Below, in pieces: positions 17,214 through 25,778 of a stretch of DNA of 26,644 bases. Made by a program: the position numbers and the translations under genes. Every line of letters begins with the position of its first letter. The first letter of the stretch is position 1. The stretch comes from Hondaea fermentalgiana. Its lineage: Eukaryota; Sar; Bigyra; Thraustochytrida; Thraustochytriidae. Location: NCBI GenBank assembly GCA_014084085.1, contig NPFB01000012.1:1074583-1101226 (forward strand). The letters are read 5' to 3'. Under the pieces are notes generated by a model, which saw only the letters and a program-made list of their open reading frames with translations, was not told where the DNA came from and did not search any database.

Positions 17214-18791
17214 ATGCCACTTGGGAAGGACACGCCGCGAGCAAGGCAGAGCGACTTGACGGGATGGGTGCGCTTTGTGACGTCTACGCTTGTTCTGAGC
17301 GTTTTGATGGCAAGCGGGATGATGTTCTCGCAACACTTGGCTAAACTCGAGTCGGTCACGCTTCTGGCGCCTGGGCAGCCAACAATACAGAGGGACAAAC
17401 CGCATCCCGAAAAACACCGTATCAACGTTCAATCCGATGGCAGTCTTGTCTTTGACGATTTCCACAATAGCAATCAAAATGATATCAGCAGCACCGACGC
17501 GGAAGAAATGCGTATTCCGGAAAGTGAGCTCTGGCAGCCAGCTGATAATAGCAATCAAAATGATATCAGCAGCACCGACGCGGAAGTAATGCGTATTCCG
17601 GAAAGTGAGCTCTGGCAGCCAGCTGACCCAAGTGTTGCACAAATGTCCAAGTCGAGCTCATCGAGCAAATCTGCTCGCAAGAAAAGGCAAAAGGAAAAGA
17701 AATCCTTGTTTAGCAAAGTCGGAGTATACGGGCGAGGTTTCACGACAGTGTTTCTTCACATCCATAAGGGCGGCGGCACTACACTGTGCTATCTCGCTCG
17801 GAAGAGAGAGAAAGCCCTTTTCGATGCAAATTGCAACCTCAACAACCGTCCGGATCGCCTGACTTTGGCGGCCGGAACGGCGGAGGACTTCTCTGCAGTT
17901 GTAGACAAGTTTCGAGATGAGGAAAACAGAACCTTTCTTGCGAGTGAATGGTTTCTTCCTGCGCAGCTTCCCAAGCGTCAAGATATCAAGTACATTACAA
18001 TGCTTCGGGATCCGCTCGCGCGGATGGAGTCACACTTTCACATGGCTTTTGAGCAGGCCGCTCGCGCCCTCAAGAGCTCTCCCAAAAAGATTTGCCGATA
18101 CGTCGAGTTCCTCCCTTCCTGGCAGACAATTCGACTTATAGACGAGGACATGGAAGTGGCAAGTTCGACGCGCGAGCTGTTCGCGCTTAATACGCCGGAC
18201 AACTGGCAGACGCGGGCAGTGTGCGGGCCAGCGTGCGCTCAAGTGCCTTTTGGTAAGCTCACGGAAGAGCACTTCCAAATCGCAAAGGACCGCCTTGAAA
18301 ACGATTTTGCCATTGTTGGTATTATCGAGCATTTTCAAGAGACAATTACCATGTTCCATGGCCTCTTGCAATGGGATGGTGAGGTCAGCGATATTTTCTC
18401 GGAGCACCATGGCACGCATCATGGAGGCAATACGGTCTTGAAGCGTCTCGAACTCGAGGCAGCTGGCAACCCACGATTGCAGAACTTTGCCAAGTGGTGG
18501 CACGCCGTGAACCAATTTGACATTCGGCTTTACAATATTGGTCGCGAGTTATTTCGTAAACAAGCCACAGCAGAGGGACTTCAGGTTGAGATGGGGCTCG
18601 AGGTTTCCCTGGACTTTGTCGCCCCACAAGGCGAAGTTACCCCTGCTGCGGCCTTGCGCTCCATGCTCGAGGCCGATGTCAATACAAGGAAATGCACGAC
18701 ACAGTGCTGTTCTCAGAATTGCGCTCCGATCGGAAAATTCTGGCGCTCTACAGCGATCGACTTGGGAATGGCTCCGCGACGGGAATGTTGA
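17214..18791 (+). CDS. ST1: type II membrane sulfotransferase-like protein
   Basis: A Golgi-type carbohydrate sulfotransferase is inferred, using PAPS to sulfate a secreted or surface glycan. From Met 17214 it has 525 residues: a short basic N-terminus, a transmembrane anchor at about 19-38 (FVTSTLVLSVLMASGMMF) and a variable stem. The stem carries a 27-residue tandem duplication at about 85-138 and a Ser/Lys-rich stretch (SSSSKSARKKRQ). The catalytic domain has the PAPS 5'-phosphosulfate loop HIHKGGGTT (K185) and the 3'-phosphate motif LRDPLARMESH (S273), 88 residues apart. It then has NTPDNWQTRAVCGPACA, THHGG and FAKWWHAVNQFDIRLYN. The end is the signature CTTQCCSQNCAPIGKFW. The frame is open to 17058, but a later Met gives a normal type II topology. 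It is the most diverged copy in the array. The superfamily is likely (Sulfotransfer_2-like); the substrate is unknown. Confidence 0.82.
   Translation: MPLGKDTPRARQSDLTGWVRFVTSTLVLSVLMASGMMFSQHLAKLESVTLLAPGQPTIQRDKPHPEKHRINVQSDGSLVFDDFHNSNQNDISSTDAEEMRIPESELWQPADNSNQNDISSTDAEVMRIPESELWQPADPSVAQMSKSSSSSKSARKKRQKEKKSLFSKVGVYGRGFTTVFLHIHKGGGTTLCYLARKREKALFDANCNLNNRPDRLTLAAGTAEDFSAVVDKFRDEENRTFLASEWFLPAQLPKRQDIKYITMLRDPLARMESHFHMAFEQAARALKSSPKKICRYVEFLPSWQTIRLIDEDMEVASSTRELFALNTPDNWQTRAVCGPACAQVPFGKLTEEHFQIAKDRLENDFAIVGIIEHFQETITMFHGLLQWDGEVSDIFSEHHGTHHGGNTVLKRLELEAAGNPRLQNFAKWWHAVNQFDIRLYNIGRELFRKQATAEGLQVEMGLEVSLDFVAPQGEVTPAAALRSMLEADVNTRKCTTQCCSQNCAPIGKFWRSTAIDLGMAPRREC
17466..17627 (+). repeat. 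81-bp tandem duplication in the stem of ST1
   Basis: The unit at 17466-17546 is repeated at 17547-17627. It encodes 27 residues beginning NSNQNDISSTDAE and ending ELWQPAD. One difference is visible (Glu to Val). The duplication keeps the frame and is probably recent. The unit contains several Ser/Thr and acidic residues, as expected of a flexible lumenal stem. Confidence 0.92.
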
Positions 18792-19596
18792 CGAAAATTA
18801 TGAATGTATAGATTATGTTGAACGAGATGGATTGTTGTTGCGTTTTTCTTTAAAATTAAAAGAGTACCTTGAGCGCTTCTCGCGCGATTGTGAAGCCGCG
18901 ACCAGGCACGAGGTCACGAAGAATGCGGCGGCTAGTGGTAGCAAAGTGGGGAGGCAACGAGGCGATGCCGCGTGCACCTATGGGATACGTTCAGTGTGTC
19001 TCGACTTTCTTTTCGAGGGTCACTTTTTGAGTCTTCTGCTTGCCAGGCTGATTGATTGACCATCCCAGCGCCGCGCAGCGTTGTTTGCCAACCAGACGGA
19101 TCAATCAGTAAATAATTGCTGGCAGGCTCTCTATGAGCAATCGAGCGAGCCAAGACAGACCGACAGAAATACTCGGACAGACAGACAGATGGGTGTGTCA
19201 GTATACAACGGTTCCACCAAGAATCTTGGCCGAAATTCTTTCCGGCTCGTCAAGGCCAGTTTTGACCGACCTGAGGGGTTCAAAGTATAACCATCAACGT
19301 TCTGAGTCGCGGCCCAAGCGAGGCTAGGAACAAGAGGGGGAAGGGCGAAAGGGTAGGGTCAGCTTGGCCTTGACCTAGACTAGGAAGCGAGCGCATGTCC
19401 GGCTAGGTTGCACAGATTATGGGTAAGACCGCTGATCGGCTACACAATGGTCTCTCGGGCAGGCCATTTCGTTCCCCATCGTAGATGATACCAGATCCTG
19501 GTTGCCAGACACGCAAAGGGGAACTTGGCTGGAGAACGAATGCAACAAGGCACCCGCAAGGTCCCTGGTTTCTGTTCCTCTTGAAAGAGCTCCACG
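18792..19596. other. Intergenic region between ST1 and ST2
   Basis: About 800 bases with no gene recognised. After the ST1 stop the sequence is A/T-rich (18795-18865), as expected of a 3' UTR. Later it has GACAGACAGACAGA-like repeats near 19173-19190. A CTAGACTAGG palindrome-like motif at 19375-19384 is followed by GGCTAGG. ST2 promoter elements should lie here but none is distinct. Confidence 0.55.
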
Positions 19597-21063
19597 ATGT
19601 CGCCCGTCATGAAGACAAGGTCGAGCAAGCGAACCGGCGTCTTCGTCGCAGTTTGTGCAATCCTGATGCTGGCTTTGATTGCGTTTTTCTGGAGTACCGA
19701 ATCTTCGAACTTGAGATCGAGACCCCTCAAAGGACACGTTTTAATTGTTGATCGCGTTGTTGACGGCAACGGGGTCGCTGATGTGTACTACGGGGAAAGT
19801 GGTGATCTTGATGCGACGAATGCAGAGCTAATATCCGTCAAAGATACGCTCAGAGGCAGCGACATAGTTGAAGATATCGACATATCGATCGACTCAATCC
19901 AAACAGAAAGCTTGAAGGAGCAAGATTTCAGCGTCGAACATCGTAGTGAGGATGAGGTTGGCCCTCGGCACCGCGGCAAGCTCGCCGTCTTTCTTCATGT
20001 GCACAAAGCAGGCGGATCCACGATGTGCTTCGTTGCTAGGTTCAACGGAGAGTCATCATTTGGAGGTAATTGCAATATCAATGGGCTACGTTCGCGAACG
20101 GAGCTCTCCAAGGGCAAAGTTGAGCGCGTCGATTCGGTTCTTAACATGTTGAGGCGCCGTCGTTTGACGTTTGTGGCAAATGAGTGGATGCTGTCGGAAA
20201 CACTTCCATCACGAGATGATGTCACGTACCTGACAATGCTCCGCAATCCACTTGCTCGGACGGAATCGCACTATGCGATGGCAATGACGCAGACCATGAC
20301 GCATCTTCGCAATCATGGCACTGTTTGGCGCTGCAAACTCGCCGAAGGCGTCCCCTCGACTCGCGAGCTGGCACAGCACGACGATGATCTTAATATTGCC
20401 TCAAGATCCCGTATCTACTTTGCGCAGACAACGCCGGACAATTGGCAGACGCGGGCAATCTGTGGTCCACCGTGCGCCCAGGTCCCCTATGGGCAGTTGA
20501 CCGAGGAGCATCTCGCGATTGCCAAGACGCGCTTAACGACCGTTTTTGAAGTGGTTGGAATCCTCGAGCACTTCCATGAGACCATGTCCTTGATGCATGA
20601 CCATTTGCTTTGGAAAAAGGATGCTTCCAAAGTTTTTGAAAAGCACAAGGGCACACATCATGGAGGACTAACGGTATTGCAGCGAGTAGAGCAAGCGTCG
20701 GCGAGCCAGCCGCATTTACTCGAGTTCGCCAAGTGGTTTCATGCCACCAACCAGTTTGACATTGAGCTCTACAATTTCGGTCGCACCCTCTTCAAGATGC
20801 AAGCGCAAGCACGCGGCATCAGTGTTGATCTTGGTCCCGACGTTGACCTAGACTTTGTGTCTCCGAACCAGCGCCTCACCACGTCTGCCGAGCTGAAGGT
20901 CATGCTCGCGGATTATGTGCGCGAGAAAGGCTGCCGTACGCAGTGCTGTGAGGATCGCTGCGGCCCTATTGGCCAATATTGGTATCGTAGTGCTGAGACG
21001 TTTGACATGGTACCCCCTCGCAAGCGATGCAGCCCGCACGAGGCGCAAACAATTCATAACTGA
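19597..21063 (+). CDS. ST2: type II membrane sulfotransferase-like protein
   Basis: This 488-residue member of the array has the clearest topology. The basic N-terminus MSPVMKTRSSKR is followed by one transmembrane helix at about 14-32 (VFVAVCAILMLALIAFFW), a lumenal acidic stem, and the catalytic domain from about residue 125. That domain holds HVHKAGGSTMC (K137) and LRNPLARTESH (S224), 87 residues apart. It also has TTPDNWQTRAICGPPCAQ, GTHHGGLTVLQRVEQ, FAKWFHATNQFDIELYN and the C-terminal CRTQCCEDRCGPIGQYW. It would act in the Golgi lumen as a PAPS-dependent carbohydrate sulfotransferase. It is closest to ST3 and shares a nearly identical 47-base DNA block with it. The ATG at 19597 is the first in frame. 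A second Met follows four codons later. The glycan acceptor is unknown. Confidence 0.86.
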   Translation: MSPVMKTRSSKRTGVFVAVCAILMLALIAFFWSTESSNLRSRPLKGHVLIVDRVVDGNGVADVYYGESGDLDATNAELISVKDTLRGSDIVEDIDISIDSIQTESLKEQDFSVEHRSEDEVGPRHRGKLAVFLHVHKAGGSTMCFVARFNGESSFGGNCNINGLRSRTELSKGKVERVDSVLNMLRRRRLTFVANEWMLSETLPSRDDVTYLTMLRNPLARTESHYAMAMTQTMTHLRNHGTVWRCKLAEGVPSTRELAQHDDDLNIASRSRIYFAQTTPDNWQTRAICGPPCAQVPYGQLTEEHLAIAKTRLTTVFEVVGILEHFHETMSLMHDHLLWKKDASKVFEKHKGTHHGGLTVLQRVEQASASQPHLLEFAKWFHATNQFDIELYNFGRTLFKMQAQARGISVDLGPDVDLDFVSPNQRLTTSAELKVMLADYVREKGCRTQCCEDRCGPIGQYWYRSAETFDMVPPRKRCSPHEAQTIHN

Positions 21064-21478
21064 GTCCAGCATAGCCCAAGCTAGCGCAAGCTTGGCTCAA
21101 GCTAGCTGTTTTTGTGACTAAATTGATCTGTCTCTTTCTTTTCCGTGCAGAACGCAACTTGAAGATCCCTCCCTTTTCGTCCATTTACCAATACCTGCTT
21201 GCGCAACAGCAAGCAAGCAAGCAAGCTAGCAAGGCTTGCTAGCGTGCTTGGATCCGCCCCCCGCTCGTTGGCAGCCAACCAATGCAGCATTTGCACGCCG
21301 CCACCGAGAGCTGCAAACGGCGGACAATCCAGCGGGCTGTGGGAACCTCCCTCCCCGAACACACGGCAGTTGCTGGGTGGGCACGTCAAACGGGGGGGGG
21401 GGCTACGAACTTGTTGAAAAGACAGGACATACCTAGTTGTAGTAGCCGCGGACGCAGCCGCGAGCGTAGCAAAAGAAG

Positions 21479-21531
<53 letters not shown>

Positions 21532-21545
21532 ATCCGCAACTGCGA
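21064..21545. other. Intergenic region between ST2 and ST3, repeat-rich
   Basis: It holds repeated AAGCTAGC/CAAGCTTGG words at 21070-21107, (AGCA)-type repeats with GCTAGC at 21207-21250, an 11-base G run at 21392-21402 and a triplet array at 21480-21530. No separate gene is seen. The ST3 frame is open upstream to 21282, so part could be translated if an earlier Met is used. Confidence 0.6.
21480..21530 (+). repeat. Regular (GCA)5-ACA-(GCA)5-ACA-(GCA)5 triplet array
   Basis: Seventeen triplets with ACA exactly at positions 6 and 12 lie 15 bases before the preferred ST3 start codon. They are in frame with ST3, so an upstream start would add Ala5-Thr-Ala5-Thr-Ala5. As RNA they would be a CAG-type repeat able to form a hairpin in the leader. 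Confidence 0.93.
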
Positions 21546-22979
21546 ATGGACACCAATAAGGAGGATATGAAGAGCCATGAGAACCGAGCCGTCCCCAAGA
21601 GCCTGGGGCCGACCCAGGTCGCTTTGGGTTCGCGGCGCACATTTCTAGGCTGGGCAACCGTTTGCTTTTGGATACTTTTGATCTGTTTCAGCTGGCTCGG
21701 TGCCATAAGCAAAAGGTTTTTCCAGAATCCGGATCAGATCAGCGTGCGCGGCTTCGTGCTTGAGGCCGAAGTGGAAGTGACTTTTGACGAGGATAGAATA
21801 AAAGAAACCTCCCCTGGGTCTGGGGATATTGACACGGACGAAGGAGACGCTAAGCCGGAAGCTTTGTCGGACGGGAAGCGGCACGCGCTCGTTGTCTTCC
21901 TCCATGTACACAAGGCCGGAGGGTCGAGTGCGTGCTCTGCAGCCCGATATAACGATGAAGTGTCCAGCCGAGGCAACTGCAACACGGCTGGAAAAGCCGT
22001 GTCGCAAGGCAGCGCAGAGCGCTTGAGCGATCTCTACGATCAGCTGATCGCGTCACGCGGCATGACCTTTATTGCAAGCGAGTGGATGCTCTCTGACACG
22101 CTCCCAAAACGTTCCGACGTGACCTACGTAACAATGCTGCGAAACCCTCTCGGTCGAACCGAGTCGCACTATGCAATGGCCATGGGACAAGCCCAGCAGC
22201 GAATGAAAAGGGATGGAGCAAAATGGCGTTGCAGGTATGCTAATGGGATACCGTCGGAGAAGGAGCTCGCTTCACAAGACGAGGATCTGGAGATTGCATC
22301 ACGAGCGCGCATTTACTTTGCGCAGACGACGCCGGACAATTGGCAAACGAGGGCGCTTTGTGGTCCTCCGTGCGCACCGATTCCTTTCGGCAAGCTCACC
22401 GAGGAGCATCTCAATCTTGCGAAACGGCGGCTTGCAGATGATTATGACGTCGTCGGAATCCTCGAACACTTTAACGAGACTATGCGGCTCATGCATAAGC
22501 ACCGCCACTGGGAAAAGGAGGCAGAGGAGGTTTTGGGAAGGCACAAAGGCACGCACCACGGCGGCCTTTCAGTGCTCGAGCGCGTCGAGCAAGAGGCCTC
22601 GAGTGAGCCACATTTACTTGAGTTCGCCAAGTGGTTTCATGCAACCAACCAGTTTGACATTGAGCTGTATAATCTTGGTCTCGAACTCTTTCATGCTCAG
22701 GCAAGAGCGCGCGGCGTTGCCGTGGACCTTAGGCCGGATGTAAGTCTGGACTTTGAGTCGCCTACTCATGGCATCACGACATCTTCCGAGCTTCGGTCCA
22801 TGCTTGCGAACTTTGTCGAGGAAAACAAGTGCGGCACGCAATGCTGCTCCGGGCGTTGCGGACCCATTGGATTTTATTGGTACCGCACTGCAGAAAACCT
22901 CAACATGGTTCCTGCTCGAAAGGGCTGCACTTCTCGCGCGCGTCCCGCTGCCCAAAATAGCGGGGAGACCTCTTCGTGA
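21546..22979 (+). CDS. ST3: type II membrane sulfotransferase-like protein
   Basis: From Met 21546 (MDTNKEDMK) it has 477 residues. The cytosolic tail is followed by a transmembrane helix at about 34-52 (GWATVCFWILLICFSWLG), a charged stem (VEVTFDEDRIKE) and a catalytic domain parallel to ST2. That domain holds HVHKAGGSSAC (K123) and LRNPLGRTESH (S207), 84 residues apart. It also has TTPDNWQTRALCGPPCAP, GTHHGGLSVLERVEQ, FAKWFHATNQFDIELYN and CGTQCCSGRCGPIGFYW near the end. The predicted role is Golgi PAPS-dependent glycan sulfation. The reading frame continues upstream to 21282 through a triplet array. I prefer the later Met because the longer N-terminus is low in complexity and crosses a G-run. 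The second Ser in the loop (GGSS, for GGST or GGTT in the other copies) is a mild change. Confidence 0.85.
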   Translation: MDTNKEDMKSHENRAVPKSLGPTQVALGSRRTFLGWATVCFWILLICFSWLGAISKRFFQNPDQISVRGFVLEAEVEVTFDEDRIKETSPGSGDIDTDEGDAKPEALSDGKRHALVVFLHVHKAGGSSACSAARYNDEVSSRGNCNTAGKAVSQGSAERLSDLYDQLIASRGMTFIASEWMLSDTLPKRSDVTYVTMLRNPLGRTESHYAMAMGQAQQRMKRDGAKWRCRYANGIPSEKELASQDEDLEIASRARIYFAQTTPDNWQTRALCGPPCAPIPFGKLTEEHLNLAKRRLADDYDVVGILEHFNETMRLMHKHRHWEKEAEEVLGRHKGTHHGGLSVLERVEQEASSEPHLLEFAKWFHATNQFDIELYNLGLELFHAQARARGVAVDLRPDVSLDFESPTHGITTSSELRSMLANFVEENKCGTQCCSGRCGPIGFYWYRTAENLNMVPARKGCTSRARPAAQNSGETSS

Positions 22980-24673
22980 GTCAAGAGTAAGAAAAACCTT
23001 CTCTTTTTACCTTTTATTCTCCATTGCCCACTGCTCACAGACAGTCAGTTAGTCAGTCCCTTAAACGACAAGCGAGCTGCCCGGTCAGTCCAACCTCACG
23101 GAAGCTAGGCATAGATAGCTGCTGAGTAGCTTGCTGCCTCCTGCATTCTTGGGCGCAGCCTCTATTTTTATTCGTTTCCCAAATCCGACCAAGACGCGCA
23201 CAACCGTTCGCAGCTGCAAGTCCGAGTCTTATTAGGAGCAGTCTCGGTCGGTTGCCACAAGCTGTCTTTTCAATACTTCTCTAACCAATGGTCCCGGTCC
23301 TCCATCCAACTGCAGCCTGGCGCGGGCGAAAGAAGCAGGCGCGTCAACTCGTTTCTGAGGCGAAACGAGCGCTGTGCCTGGGAATTGCGTCTTCTTCTAC
23401 TCCTACCCAGCGAAGTTCGACACCGATCCAATCTCGCAGCAAGCCTTCTCCGAGTCCGAGTCACGGTCGGCCTAGGGCGTAACGGCATTATTGGATTCTC
23501 CTCTCCATCACATCACAGTTCACAAGAGAGCCTCCGTCGCTTCGCATAAGCCAGTCTCGTCTTTTACTGTTCCGCCATGCCGGGCTCGCCTCGCCGGGCA
23601 ATAAAATCGCGCAGCACGCCGCGCAGCACGCCTTGTCCCTTCCAGGCTCTAATTATGCAGCTGCAGCTGCAACATTCCTCGCTCTCTCGCTTTTTTTTCA
23701 TTTTTTTTTTTCCGACTGACTGTGAGTGGTGGGTCCAGTTCAATTTACATGTTAGGCCAGGTAAGCCCTCTGGTCTCGTCCTCTGAATTCGTTTGGACGG
23801 CGTGCAGCATGCCGCATGGTCTCCCCAACCCACTATCCATCCATCCATGCATCCATTCTCTTTCCCTCGTTCGCGTCGCCGTGCCACACATGTAGTAGTA
23901 CGTGCATTCGTGCTTGCGCCTGGCAGCAGCCTGCCCCCGAGTCCAATTAAGCCTCCCGGAGGCGGCCAAACTCCCCTCTCCTCCTCTGCTCTGCTCTCTC
24001 GTCCAGGCCCTTGCCGAGCTTGTCCACCTTCATGAGGCCGTTCACCTCGCGCTTGCTCTGCGAACACCTTGGCGTGGCATGGCATGGCATGGCCGGCCAG
24101 TGAATTCTACAACTCCTTCTTCTTCTTCTTCTTCTCCATCAAGTTCTTCTGCGAGCTCGAAGTTCAAGTTCAACTTCCTGCTGTCGCTGCCGCTTGACTT
24201 GGACACGAATGTTTTCCTCGCTTCGCGTCAAGCTGCTGCTGGCCGCGCTTTCCTTTTCCGCGATTCGATCCACGAGCTCTAGCCAGCCGCCCGCCGTACC
24301 GTACGTACTTGATCGCGGGGTCAATCGAGAACCTCGCGACCGTGACCTCGCCGCGCCTGCGCCGCACTGATACTAGAATAATGCCCGAGGTATAATGAGC
24401 TGAGCCGTGGCGAAAACCTCCGCCGGCCGCTGTGCAGCCAGAAAAACAGCGCCATGATGCGACTTTCTCTCGATCTCCTGCGCTCTGCCGCGCTGTGTTG
24501 TGTTGTTGTTTGTTGTGTAGCGTTAGCCCCGGCCGCGCCTACCAACTCCTGCGCGTGACTGCGACGGCCGGTGGCGCGCCCGGTGAACGATTGGCCGCGC
24601 GCCCGGAGCGGACCGGATCGAACCGCACCTCGGATAAAATCAAGCGCGTCCGTCGAGGCGAGCAAGCGAGATA

Positions 24674-24696
24674 CAGGCAGGCAGGCAGGCAGGCAG
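24674..24696. repeat. (CAGG)n tetranucleotide repeat
   Basis: Five to six perfect CAGG units lie in the gap between ST3 and ST4. It is one of many short microsatellites there. Confidence 0.85.
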
Positions 24697-25404
24697 TACA
24701 AGCAAGAACGGCGCGCGAGCTTTGCGCTCGCCGGAAGCGGGCGGGCACTGGCAGGCTGCTGCTTGCCGCTCGAGCGGGCGAGCGAGCGGAGGCTCGCGTC
24801 GCAGCGCGACTACCACAATAGAGTTGAAGTGGACACTGTGATTTTCTGAAGTGGGAAATAGTTCTTTTATTACAATACATTACACAGAAGAGGTTTTCCC
24901 GAGAAGCGGACTGCCTGTGAGCCGGAGGCGGAAGGGAAGAAAGGAAGAAAGAACGAAAAAGGAAAGGAAGGAAGAAAGTCCGGCCGGCACGGCTGTGCTG
25001 CGCTGCTGCAGCGCACCACGCGCCGGCCAGGACTCGCAGCCGCAGCCGTCCGCGTCGCTCCTGGACCCCTCGCTTCGCCCTCGCCTCGCCTCGCCTCGCC
25101 TCGTCCCGCAGCTCCTCCGCCGCCCGCGTCCAGTCTTCTCCCGCGAGGCCTGGCCAACGTCCTGGCTGGCGGCGCGCTGGCCTGGCCTGGAGCGAGTCCA
25201 CTGCCGTCGCTCTTTTTCTCTCTCGTCCGGTTTCTCCGCCCGCAGAATCCATCGCGATCGGGGGCCTGCAGGGCCCCTAACCGGCGCGTGCCCGCCTCTT
25301 CCGCAGAAACAAGCGTGAAAAGGGCGGTGGAAGCGCGGCCATCAATGCAGGCAGAGGAAAGCAAGCACAGGAACTTCAGGCTGGTCAGCAGAGATCGAAT
25401 CGAG

Positions 25405-25431
25405 CGATCGATCCATCGATCGATCCATCGA
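25405..25431. repeat. CGATCGATCCAT tandem repeat
   Basis: Two perfect 12-base units plus a partial third lie in the presumed upstream region of ST4. The unit contains the palindrome CGATCG, so each copy could bind a dimeric factor, although chance microsatellite growth is equally likely. Confidence 0.8.
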
Positions 25432-25778
25432 GCGTGCGGTGGACAGGCAGACAGACTGTCTGCGACCGATTACCGAGGGGCCCGGAGCGCCATCGATTTG
25501 CTTGTTTTGGCCTTCACGGCGCCTGGCCTCGCCTTGTTTTCGACCGACAGCGGGTCGCCACATTATACGCGCGCAAAGCAGACGCTGCAGAGGCGGAGCA
25601 GAGCAGCAACGTTGGTCGCTCGGTCGGTCGGTCGGTCCCGCGACTGGGCGAGGCGGCGCGGAGGGAGGCGCGCGGCTGCGCCCCCGTGGCCGGGTCGAGC
25701 GGCAGGACGCTCGGGTCAGCGCTCGAAGACACGCTCAAACTCAGCGCGCACGGCAGGAGCTCACTGGCATCGGCAGCC

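Larger units (their letters stand above)
22980..25778. other. Gene-poor, microsatellite-rich region between ST3 and ST4
   Basis: Nearly 2.8 kb with no gene I can support. It holds (CCAT)n at 23836-23856, TGGCA repeats at 24071-24094, (CTT)n at 24116-24135 and TGTTG repeats near 24496-24520. Further on are (CAGG)n at 24674-24696, GGAAGGAAGAAAG purine repeats at 24932-24978 and (TCGCC)4 at 25081-25100. Last come a duplicated CGATCGATCCAT at 25405-25431 and (GGTC)n at 25614-25636. ORFs of up to 237 codons occur, but they follow these repeats and have no domain. It may hold a long 5' leader of ST4, a non-coding RNA or decayed sequence. Confidence 0.55.

Noticed and set aside
23564..24085. 173-codon - strand ORF in the ST3-ST4 gap
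   Set aside because: Low-complexity Lys/Arg/Gly-rich reading over poly-T and CCAT repeats, with no homology I recognise.
24539..25252. 237-codon - strand ORF with a hydrophobic FFLPFLFRSFFLSS stretch
   Set aside because: The hydrophobic part is the complement of a GGAAGGAAGAAAG purine repeat. The rest is Arg/Ala-rich GC-driven reading.
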